From Porodaedalea pini (Eukaryota > Basidiomycota > Agaricomycetes > Hymenochaetales > Hymenochaetaceae), in assembly GCA_002794775.1 (NCBI GenBank), contig NBAY01000129.1:1-64000 (forward strand): a stretch of 64,000 nucleotides of DNA. Direction: 5' to 3'. The notes beneath the pieces are model-generated. The model saw nothing but the letters and a program-made list of their open reading frames with translations, was not told the DNA's origin and searched no databases. Below, piece after piece: positions 53,430 to 64,000 of the stretch (positions are counted from its first letter, which is position 1; the number at the start of each line of letters is the position of its first letter). A program made the position numbers and the translations under genes.

Positions 53430-54156
53430 ATTGGACTTAGCAGTTTTTGAAAGTGCCTCCAAATACAAAATATATCATATCTCACTTAATTCTTCACAAA
53501 AACCCTTCAAAAAAGTTGCTAAATTTATGTCTGAATGGCTTCTAAAATTTATGTGAGCTTAGAGGACAGAAGGTGGAATATTGAGACTGCAGTAGTGAAA
53601 ATGGGTGTTTTTCTTGAAAAACTCCTTCCCTGATTTTTCCTGAGCTCAATTTTGAAGCTAATGACATGAAACTTGTTGGAGAATGGTATCTATATTGTAT
53701 ATTAAATTATAGATGGCTTATAACAATGCAAGCATTTTTTGACAACTGTCTGAGTCAAGCAAATTTGGGTGAGTTTGAGAGTTTCAGCACAACAGTCAAA
53801 CAGGACAAGAGGAGACATTCACTCTAGTTCATCCATGATAACATCAACAGTATAGTATATAGACCATTCTCCAACAAGTTTCATGTCATTGGCTTCAAAA
53901 TTGAGCTCAGGAAAAACCAGGGAAGGAGTTTTTCTAGAAAAACACCCATTCTCACTACTGCAGCCTCAATATTCCACCTTCTGTCTACTAAGCTCACAAA
54001 CATTTAGAAGCTGTTGAAAATAAATTTGGCAACATTTTTGAAATGATTCTGTGAAGAATTGACAGAGATATGGATTTTACAAGTTTTTGAGGTGCTGAAA
54101 TGCTCAAATTTTGTGATCTTCATATATGCATGCCTCAAGACTTATGAAAAACACTG
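53430..54156. mobile_element. Second, older foldback element
   Basis: Arms of about 250-280 bp (about 53440-53700 and 53855-54115) are imperfect inverted complements; the best matching core is CTTGTTGGAGAATGG (about 53668) against CCATTCTCCAACAAG (about 53863). The right end, CTTATGAAAAACACTGTA (54141-54158), resembles the ends of the 36277-37125 element (TTTTCATAAGTC next to TACAG). No matching left end was found, so that end may be truncated. No coding capacity. Confidence 0.65.
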
Positions 54157-54159
54157 TAA

Positions 54160-57100
54160 CCTGCAGATAGTTCATGGGTCCCAGTATAGGTCCAAGAAGC
54201 CAATCTAGTACCTGCACCTGTGTCAAGCCATGGCAGAATCTAATGAATTCCACAATCAGTTTTTTATTCTACAAAATTCCATAGAATCTATGAGGTGTGT
54301 CATTTTTCTATCCATATTCTAAATTTCAAGCTGCCAATTCTGTTCAATTCCAAAACTTGGACAATTTTCCATGAAATTCTACAAGTTTTCTAAATTTCGG
54401 ACTGCATTCTCATGACATTCTAAAGATTCTACAATTTCCTACAATTCTAATAACTTTCTAAGGGTTTCTGAGTGGGAGGTTTTTCCTGATGCCAAGTTAT
54501 TACAGTCCGCGCAAGTCCGTGCCACATTATTCTCCTCGACAGCCTGAGAAATATCCATGTCAGGTGGATCAACCGGGTAATGCAAACATACTTCTTCATT
54601 TGCATGAGCTTCGTTGACCTATTTCAGTGCTTCTCTAACCATGGAAATCAGGCAAGAATGAGGCCGCTTAATCTCGTATCCCGCTTGAGAGTCCAGACAA
54701 GTATACCGAAAAGAGTGGACAACCTCAGACGAGGTCAATGGAAGGATAGATGTTTGTGAGGTCTAAATCCAGGCGTCTGGCAGGACGATGAAGGCGCACT
54801 GATCCTTGTAATTGTACTATTTCCTCACTTGAGGATAAGAGGTATCAGGTAGTCAATTAACGCGGATGTCTCCAATCTTGTGAAGTAGGCTCCGTCGTTC
54901 TCTGGGCACGAGCTAAGCGAGCTTTTTATCGTAACGTGAGCGAAACTGGAAAGTTGTGTGAGAAGGTCTGAGACTCTGACTAGTACTGGGAGCCTGAGTT
55001 GGTGGCAATATTGATCAGAGAAAATTGACGCGTCCGTCGTGACAGGAAACACGATTCTTGTCCGTGTCACACGTCATTACTCTGGCGGTGACGGTGAGTC
55101 GTCCTTGACATGATGACACTCTACTTGTGCAAGTTGCAGCTGCAAGTAGAACGATATGGCATGACGTGAATATCTTGCTTGGTCTTTCTCAACCACCAAC
55201 AGCTGCCTCTCTGAAGAAGAAAGCTCTTGAGGAGGCGGCCTGCTGGCAAGCAGTGACGTCTTTGGTTGAAGAATCGCATTCCACTCAGGATGTCATCAAC
55301 AGAATCAAGGGCCATCGAAGAAAACTCTTCATAAGTGAGTATGCAAGTTGAAGGCACGCGAGAATCGATACTATCGCCAGCGAGCCACAGCCGGTCAAGC
55401 GGATCTCGGAGATGTACAAGAATGTGATCTTTACAAAAGACGACGATGCAGAAGGAGGCCGGGACAGACATGAAAAAATGAGAGAGGAACGAGGATGGGG
55501 AGACTCGTGTGTCGCCGGTGCATTTCTGCGATTATTTCTCTTCTTCCAACCCGTCAGACGGTCTGAAAGTGCCAAAGAAAGGAATGCTCATATCACAACC
55601 ACTGACGAACCCGAGCAGACGCGCTCTCGAGCTTCACGCTGACGTGCGATAACTGGATCACAGCTCGAAACATGAAACTGTTCAGCAAATACATCGTACG
55701 TGCACATACTGACTTCGTCCATCGCAGCTTACCTGGCATTCATCATCAACGCCCTTATTAATATCTTAGACATCGTTGCAGGCAGTGGAATAGATGTGCA
55801 TGGTATATCTGCCCGCTGCGGTCCTAGAGGTGGGTGGTCCAAATGCTGTAACAATCACGAAAACTCCTGATGCAGCAGATGCTTTCAATGGAGTGCAAGA
55901 AGTTGGTTTGGACAAAAGCGTGGCAGAGAACAAGGGAGTGAGAAGAGTGCATATAGTTTGTCGTAAATGTAAGTCCAGACTAATATCGTACTTTTGTTCT
56001 GTGATTGAACCAATTTTGCATAGATATTCTTGCTTCTTCTCAATCCGCTGCCGCTGAACTCGGTCAGCGCCGGACTTAGGTGGGTTGGCATTGGCAGCCT
56101 CTCCAGTGTTTACTTCGACTATCTGCTTCCGTACGCTTCTCGTATTATCCTCAGATGGATGACTACGTCCGGACCTCCATCCCGCCACGACTGATCCTAG
56201 CATAAGAAACGACGAAGTTTTGATTGGATGGCTTCAGGGTGTGATAGATTTAACATTCCGTAAATTAGGTACATACTTATCCATTATAGCTGAACCTGAC
56301 GGTATTCATTTTGTTTATGACCGAATTTTGCAGCTGAAAATGTTGGTATGTTGTCAGATCAAAAAGAAAGTTAGAAGACTTGACTCCCCCGCAGGCATGC
56401 TTTGAGACGTGGTAAAAATGAGTCATGGCAAAGATATCTGATGCGGCTAGATGCATATGACCAGAGAAGCTAAAACGCGCTGTATAGACTACGCAATGAT
56501 ATTACATCCTCATCAGTGTTAGCTTTCAAGCTTTGAAGAACTTTGGTTTGGGTCCGTAACGATGGAACTATGGATGATCAAAGGAGTCCAAGAGAGGGTA
56601 TAGAAGACTCGGAGCTCAGCGATGGGAGACTCAAGTATCTTCGCGAACGAGGGAGTAAGGAGTTGACTCCAAGTTATATGACTCAGTCGCTATAGGATCT
56701 GCACAACTCGGGCCCAAGAGCACTCTAGCACTCATTATGAGGTGAGCGCGATATTGCCGCGCTACACTGATCGTAGAGGCATCCGAGAGACAGCACGGAG
56801 GTAGCCAATACATCACGATTGAAGATGATGAGAATGGGATTCAAAAGTAACACCCTCCGTTGCTCACTGAGTCGTCGAAATGTCCGATTTTTTAAAACCC
56901 CCGAATTGCATTTATCAGAGAGCATGTATCATCAATAGAAAGCACCCGATCAAAGCGTGTCTTATCTGAAGTGCGCTTCGACAATTCTACACCAATATAA
57001 TCGCGCCTCCACTGTTGCCGGCTGGACGCGTCGACCTTCGGCTTCACGAATGTGAGCATCCAACTGCCGGTCGAACGCGTTGTCTCATCTGAATCGCGAT

Positions 57101-57200
57101 CAAAAATAATGCCCCTTCTTTTCATGCGAGAATCGGCCGAATGTGAAGAGCGGTTCACTATAAATTGAGTCACTCGCAGCGGCAAATGACAAAACTATCT
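54160..57200. other. No gene recognised
   Basis: 54250-54470 is AT-rich with ATTCTA/AATTCC motifs. Between 54825 and 56405 there are open stretches on both strands (for example 55127-55351 and 55766-56203), but none shows a known motif or a consistent exon structure. The last few hundred bases should include the promoter of the hydroxylase gene starting at 57206. Confidence 0.4.
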
Positions 57201-57205
57201 CTGCC

Positions 57206-59446
<2,241 letters not shown>

Positions 59447-59449
59447 GTG

Positions 59450-59965
59450 GCTCGTCTGCAAGAAAAACATGTATTTGGATACTGTTACGCTATAAAACTC
59501 CCCACTCAGGCTTGACGTGTACTTCTTTGTTCATCTGTGTAGACAGATATTTTGCTTCCTCGAGCCTTATATGACTCTGTTCAAACAGAAAGTGTGAGAA
59601 GGAATGCCCCACATAGCGAAACGCGAGAGCAAGATCAATAACGCGCAAGGGGTCTTGCTTGAAAGTATGCGTACGCACTTGATCGAGGAGCGGTCGAAGT
59701 TTGCCGGCGGTGATCGAACCGTGTTGCGAATCGGCGTTGGTAAACTAAGGTGGGAAAAGGTACGAAAGAGACATGTGCAGAGACACGCTTAGCAGTATAT
59801 TAATATTGTGGCCAATGTCAGACGCACTGGAGCACCAATCCGCCACAAGGGCATACACAAATCTGAATGATTGGTCAGTAAGGATAAACCATAAAGATAA
59901 GTGCATTTCACGCATACCATATTAGAGTCCTCAATTGCATCTCTTCACCAAGCACCTAACAGTAA
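59450..59965. other. Intergenic, no gene supported
   Basis: A minus-strand open stretch at 59490-59678 has no recognisable motif. The region lies between the hydroxylase stop and the RidA start and probably holds the RidA promoter. Confidence 0.4.
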
Positions 59966-59969
59966 CACG

Positions 59970-60479
59970 ATGCCGACAGTCGTCTCCACACCCGATGCAG
60001 TCCCGCCAATGGCAGTCTTCTCGCAGGCGATGATCTCGCGCGGATATGTCTATGTGTCAGGTAACATTGGCGTGTTGCACGATCTCAAGACGATCGTTCC
60101 AGGCGGCGTGCAGCCTCAGACCGTGCGTCTCCCTCTCTCCCTCTCCGTCAGCCCCTTGCTCGAGTGATGTTGAATGGACGGTCATGGATAGCGTGCAGCG
60201 TTAGAGAACATGACGAAGGTTTTGAAGGCAGCGGGCAGCGGGCTTGAGCACATCGTCAAGGCGAACGTCTACCTCCGACACATGGACCGCGATTTTGGGT
60301 TGATGAATGAGGTCTACCTCGAGGTGCGCCGTCCGCTTTCCCTTCATTTAAAATGATACTAATACCCGACACAGTTCTTTGAAAGGGACAAGATGCCTGC
60401 GCGCACGTGTGTCGGTGTTGCAAGTCTTCCGCTCGGTGCAGAAGTCGAGATTGAGTGCGTTGCAGAGATACCGGAATAG
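59970..60479 (+). CDS. RidA/YjgF-family enamine/imine deaminase, 129 aa
   Basis: Three exons, 59970-60122, 60192-60323 and 60375-60479, give 129 residues, the usual family size. It starts MPTVVSTPDAVPPMAVFSQA and continues YVYVSGNIGVLHDLKTIVPG, QTRAALENMTKVLKAAGSGL, HIVKANVYLRHMDRDFGLMN and MPARTCVGVASLPLGAEVEI, ending CVAEIPE. The Arg that binds the substrate carboxylate in the family is the R of PARTCVGV. RidA proteins hydrolyse reactive 2-aminoacrylate-type enamines; yeast homologs are Hmf1 and Mmf1. No obvious mitochondrial presequence. The second acceptor was chosen at ATAG/CGT (60191), because the later AG at 60198 would not keep the frame. Confidence 0.88.
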
Positions 60480-60968
60480 GTATGATTATGTCAGATATAT
60501 ATGGCGAATTTGTTTCTCCCAGGAGTAAATTCCGATTAGGAGGAGAGGAAAGACTATGTTTCCTGAATTCGTGATCGATAGTCCGTCATTCTGTAACGTC
60601 GGACAACCAGCTGGCGGATAATATCGCATTCTATCTAGTGTAAAGTTTAGCAAACAGTATATGGACAACGCCTTCATCTATGGTCGCACGAGTCCCGAAC
60701 TCCTGACTATGATTCAGGACTTACTGTGCGCTAATATCTACAGTTCAATTTTGGGAATGCTACGTAGCTCACGTACTCTGTATGCAGAGTCGGATTTGTT
60801 TCGAAATTCAGCATTTTTAATCCTCCGCCATCAACATTGGTCTACATCCGCTGCACTTTTAATAATACTTCTTACACGAATTCCCGGATCATAGGGCCGT
60901 GTCCGACATGGAATGACTCCCTCGGTGTTGGCCCGCGAGTTGTCAGACATTTTGAACATTCATCGCAG
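60480..60968. other. Intergenic, no gene supported
   Basis: Only short unsupported open stretches. It separates the RidA gene from the carboxypeptidase remnant on the other strand. Confidence 0.4.
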
Positions 60969-60970
60969 TA

Positions 60971-61265
60971 CTAGAAGTCCTCGTCCGCCAACCAACGCTT
61001 CAGCATTTCGAGGGACTCGACAGGTTTGTCATGTGGCACCTGTTGGTCCCCTAATCAGCGGTCATGTAGCATCAAGCCCAATTGTAACCAGCACTAAAGA
61101 CCTACCATATGCCCTGCGCCATAGATTGTAGCGAAAGAGAAGTTTCCGTACTAAGAACGTGTCTTCCCTGCCGGACTCCCTTGAACATTCCATTCCCTCA
61201 AAGAGATACTAGCAAATGCTTCGTGACCTTCCCAGTCCATTTCAAGAGTCCTGTTGAACTATAAA
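60971..61265 (-). pseudogene. C-terminal remnant of a serine carboxypeptidase (S10)
   Basis: Minus strand. FNRTLEMDWEGHEAFASISL, EWNVQGSPAGKTRS, then a TAG (61151-61153), YGNFSFATIYGAGHM, a 66-nt intron (61040-61105), then VPHDKPVESLEMLKRWLADE and a stop at 60971. GAGHMVP carries the His of the Ser-Asp-His triad of S10 carboxypeptidases. The rest of the gene, with the Ser and Asp parts, is absent. Similarity stops next to the repeat block starting at 61320, so the gene was truncated there. Confidence 0.75.
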
Positions 61266-61324
61266 TAACTGACGGATACTTGCCTGAGCAAATATCCGTC
61301 ACTGGTCACTTCAGGCTACCCCTA

Positions 61325-61381
61325 AAAGTAGACCTATTAGGCTAATTCTTACACACAGATAATTAGCCTATTAGGGGTCAG
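61325..61381. repeat. Imperfect hairpin at the edge of the repeat block
   Basis: CTATTAGGCTAATT and AATTAGCCTATTAG (about 61334-61376) form a stem of about 14 bp with one mismatch around a 13-nt loop. It immediately precedes the 32-bp repeat array and could mark the end of an element. Confidence 0.5.
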
Positions 61382-61384
61382 GTT

Positions 61385-61645
61385 TGGGCATACCCAATTT
61401 CCTGGGTGCACCCAGTGGGTGTGAGCTGGGTATACCCAATTGTAATTACTGTGGGAAAATTGGGCCTACCCAGTTTCTAGGGCACTCCCAACCGGGCCTC
61501 CCCAATGTTCCTAGGTGGGCATGCCCAATTTTCTGGGTGTGCCCATATGGGCATGCCCAATTTTTTGGGTGTACCCAGGTGGGCATGCCCTGGGTGTACC
61601 CAGATATGTCACTGTCACTGACTGTCTGGGGGACTTTTGGGCACA
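61385..61645 (+). repeat. Left array of the 32-bp minisatellite family, diverged
   Basis: Units such as GGGCATGCCCAATTTTCTGG followed by GTGTGCCCATAT recur at 32-bp spacing near 61529-61600, with more diverged units on either side. They match the right array in the same orientation. Confidence 0.75.
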
Positions 61646-62784
61646 CCCAGAAAATCATCCCTCCCTCCCCTTTTATTTTTTTATTTTCTTCTTCAGCTGT
61701 ATACTTCTAATGGCTTCATAGATGCATATATAAATATAGGTTGCATGCTGAATGTGCATCTGCTATTTTAAGCTCTGTATATAGCTTGTAGACATTATAA
61801 AGTATGAAAGTCAATTATATTAACATCTGAGCTTGCTATTGCAGACTACCCATTGTCAAGTGCAAATAGCAAGTTGTTTGATTAAGCTTTGAGCTCAGTT
61901 TTGAATATATCTTGACCTCAATCAAGCTCAAATTTTATTTATTTTATTTGGGACTTCATTCTACTTCAAAGTTCAAATCTCAATTCTATTGCTAAAACTT
62001 TCTTCTCCCTTAGGTCATAACAATCAAGCTAGAACCTCATGGTTGATTCTTGAGCTCTACATTCATTCTCAAATTGAGCAGCTTCTGTAAGCCCACCAGA
62101 GCATTTTTACCACATCTGACTTAACATCAACTGGCTGGACATCATGTCATGACTCTGAGGTACTGAGCTGCTGATATTCCAAGATGCACAAACTCCAGAA
62201 GACCACCATACATCCATACCATGACTGCACTGAGTCTGAGCCTGAAACTTGGTGGCAGCATAGCCTCTGGACATTTGAAGCATAGCACATTATATTCTAT
62301 TTATATTCTTTTCATATTCCCTTCACTCCCCAACCCATCCAAAGCTAATATGAACTCATTCAAAGCTCATATGCACTTGCACTGAGTCAAGTGATCCTTT
62401 GGCAGACATATACCAAAGATTTATGCATTCTGAGAGTAATTCTCAACAGATTCCTTTCAGACTGGTACTGTATAGTTCATATTATATAATCCTTCCTATT
62501 TGAACCCTTTCTGATGCCTTTGTTGCCTTAGTCTCTCTGACAGCAACAAATATTGTTTTGTCCTGTCTGTCTTGTGGGCTCAAGTGTTGGCACTATCTAG
62601 GTGCCTTCTATATAGGATCAATTTATTACTGCAAAGAGAAATAAGATTAGATACTACTGAGATGAAAAGGAGAGCCTGACTGAGAGAGCCTAGATGTCTT
62701 AGGTATATACAAAGATTTGGAGGTGTCCAGTTGGATGTGCCTAAAACATTTGAGAGTGTCTAGCTAGGTATTTCCAGATACATT
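61646..62784. other. AT-rich spacer between the two minisatellite arrays, no gene seen
   Basis: About 1.1 kb without coding evidence on either strand. It may be the body of a non-autonomous element bounded by the arrays. Confidence 0.45.
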
Positions 62785-63136
62785 AGGTATGCCCAGTTGG
62801 GCACTCCCAATTATTTGGGTATGCCCAGTTGGGCACTCCCAACCATCTGGGTATGCCCAGTTGGGCACTCCCAACCATCTGGGTATGCCCAGTTGGGCAC
62901 TCCCAACCATCTGGGTATGCCCAGTTGGGCACTCCCAACCATCTGGGTATGCCCAGTTGGGCACTCCCAACCATCTGGGTATGCCCAGTTGGGCACTCCC
63001 AACCATCTGGGTATGCCCAGTTGGGCACTCCCAATTATTTGGGTATGCCCAGTTGGGCACTCCCAACCATCTGGGTATGCCCAGTTGGGCACTCCCAACC
63101 ATCTGGGTACGCCCAGTTGGGCACTCCCAACTATTT
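62785..63136 (+). repeat. Right array: 11 copies of a 32-bp minisatellite
   Basis: Near-identical 32-bp units, GGGTATGCCCAGTTGGGCAC plus TCCCAACCATCT, run head to tail, with ATTATTT in place of ACCATCT in the first and eighth units. A partial twelfth follows. The unit contains palindromic CCCAGTTGGG-type cores. Because 32 is not a multiple of three, all frames stay open, which creates long but meaningless reading frames. Confidence 0.95.
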
Positions 63137-63179
63137 GGGAATACCCAGTTGGGTGTGCCTAGCTACTTATTATCTTTTT

Positions 63180-63455
63180 TAATTTCTGCCTAAGATTTTT
63201 TTTTTCTTTTTTTGAGAAGTAAAAACTGTTATGTCATGAAAATCAAACGGGTCTAGAATAGAAGTCTTGAATATTCTATGGAGAATTTCTCAATCATTTT
63301 ACTATAGGCTCTGAATCTTAGCTGCCTTGCTCTGAAGACCAATGAATACACTGCAAGCCACTGCAGGTCAGATGACAATGTTGTTTGATGTGAAAGCAAA
63401 AGAAAGTAATGTTTGCTGTGCACTGAGCACTGCATGTTGGTGAGCTACAATGACC
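63180..63455. other. No gene; T-rich run and decayed sequence
   Basis: A T-rich run at 63198-63213 is followed by DNA into which the heparinase-like frame fades. Nothing else is supported. Confidence 0.4.
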
Positions 63456-63459
63456 ATAC

Positions 63460-64000
63460 TAGAACATGCTCCAAGGGTCAGCAGCATCATACTGATCATG
63501 TTGGTACAGAGCATAGCTTGGGGAGTTGGACTGATCCATCAGGAAAATGAGCGAGTTCATGGTAGCAGTGTACTTGTTGGGGCCATGGTCACTGTAGTTG
63601 AAAAGCAAAGTCACACCCTGAATATACATGTGCAAAAAACCACCGAGGTTCAAGTTTGGGTTGTTACTGAACATGCCGAACTCTGAACCAGTTGCCGACA
63701 CAAGCAAAGAGGTCATCTCAGACTAGCCAGTCATTCCGAAGTACCAATAGTTTTTTAGTTTGCTGTCTCCACCCACAAACCATCATCTGAGACAGCAAAG
63801 CAGTTCTCCTTCACATTCGCAACAGTAAGAGGAAGAAGCTGCACTGTGTTTCCAGTCATGTCATCACTAAGGATGGTGAGAGATGCCAAAGTGAGACCAC
63901 CATTGCAAACACAGTTCCAGTTACCCTTAATATCAGCATCTGACCACCAGCCATTCGTGCCCTGCGCCAGAGCAGCAATGCCAAGGGACAGACCATACTG
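63460..64000 (-). pseudogene. Heparinase II/III-like gene fragment, decayed, runs off the window
   Basis: Minus strand from the window edge: YGLSLGIAALAQGTNGWWSD, IKGNWNCVCNGGLTLASLTI, LLPLTVANVKENCFAVSDDG, then after a frame change near 63755 YWYFGMTG, SATGSEFGMFSNNPNLNLGG, HMYIQGVTLLFNYSDHGPNK, YALYQHDQYDAADPWSMF. This matches the pattern of fungal heparinase II/III-like proteins, putative polysaccharide lyases. Breaks: the frameshift near 63755, a TAG after YFGMTG and a TAG after WSMF (about 63460). The remainder is outside the window. Confidence 0.6.

Noticed and set aside
55127..56203. Several overlapping small open frames upstream of the hydroxylase
   Set aside because: No motif, no consistent introns, and frames on both strands of similar length; not supported as genes.
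62785..63136. CRISPR-like array
   Set aside because: Units are directly adjacent with no unique spacers, and the organism is a fungus; it is a minisatellite.
62764..63193. Long open frames on both strands in the 32-bp array
   Set aside because: They arise because a stop-free 32-bp unit is read in all frames in turn. There is no independent coding evidence.

Overview
The window comes from a filamentous basidiomycete, most likely an Agaricomycete. Genes are split by many GT-AG introns of about 50-65 nt. The window holds a KDZ-type transposase with a CxC domain, a fragment of a fungal FunK1 kinase, a fungal heparinase-like remnant and Ty3/gypsy chromoviruses. The species cannot be named from sequence alone. 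Much of the window is accessory or decaying DNA, and mobile elements alone cover about 30 kb.

Layout. (1) 170-5200 is a mosaic of broken pieces of unrelated housekeeping-type genes: an FHA-domain piece, three prolyl-tRNA synthetase (ProRS) pieces, a FunK1 kinase piece and a tricalbin piece. Introns are retained. (2) 6005-9029 (-) is a decayed KDZ transposase gene. (3) 9311-18359 (-) is a decayed SPT5-like KOW-repeat gene, split by chromovirus A (9585-15835, TSD AACAC). (4) 18779-25745 is chromovirus B (TSD GGTGT), of a second family, with one nonsense codon. (5) 25751-30754 holds poorly known fungal genes, the best being a five-exon gene at 28868-30754. (6) 31850-36064 (-) encodes an M16 insulin-degrading-enzyme/Ste23-like protease. 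(7) 36277-37125 is an almost perfect 849-bp foldback element with TA ends. (8) 37633-53125 (-) is a chimeric eIF4G/ProRS pseudogene unit, split by chromovirus C (38528-51118, TSD AAGAC). C in turn carries chromovirus D (42062-48386, TSD CAGTC) in opposite orientation; D has intact gag and pol. (9) About 53430-54156 is a second, older foldback. (10) 57206-59446 (+) is an apparently intact ten-exon flavin aromatic hydroxylase, followed by a three-exon RidA-type deaminase (59970-60479). (11) 60971-61265 (-) is the tail of a serine carboxypeptidase. (12) 61385-63170 is bounded by two arrays of one 32-bp minisatellite family. (13) 63460-64000 (-) is a heparinase II/III-like pseudogene running off the edge.

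Common threads. Both chromovirus families show an 11-nt match between the sequence just inside the 5' LTR and the predicted 5' end of their own RNA, 33-35 nt below a TATA box. This is the arrangement expected for Tf1-type self-priming. Both also carry a GGNTTTT heptamer in the gag frame near the gag stop, with pol in the -1 frame. LTR pairs differ almost only at CpG sites, and most nonsense codons that can be compared with an intact copy are Arg (CGN) to TGA. This suggests decay by CpG methylation and deamination. The ProRS pieces share one internal deletion, and two loci share one head-to-tail junction. They therefore descend from one damaged ancestor copied at DNA level. Features and counts were read by eye, without alignment software or database searches.
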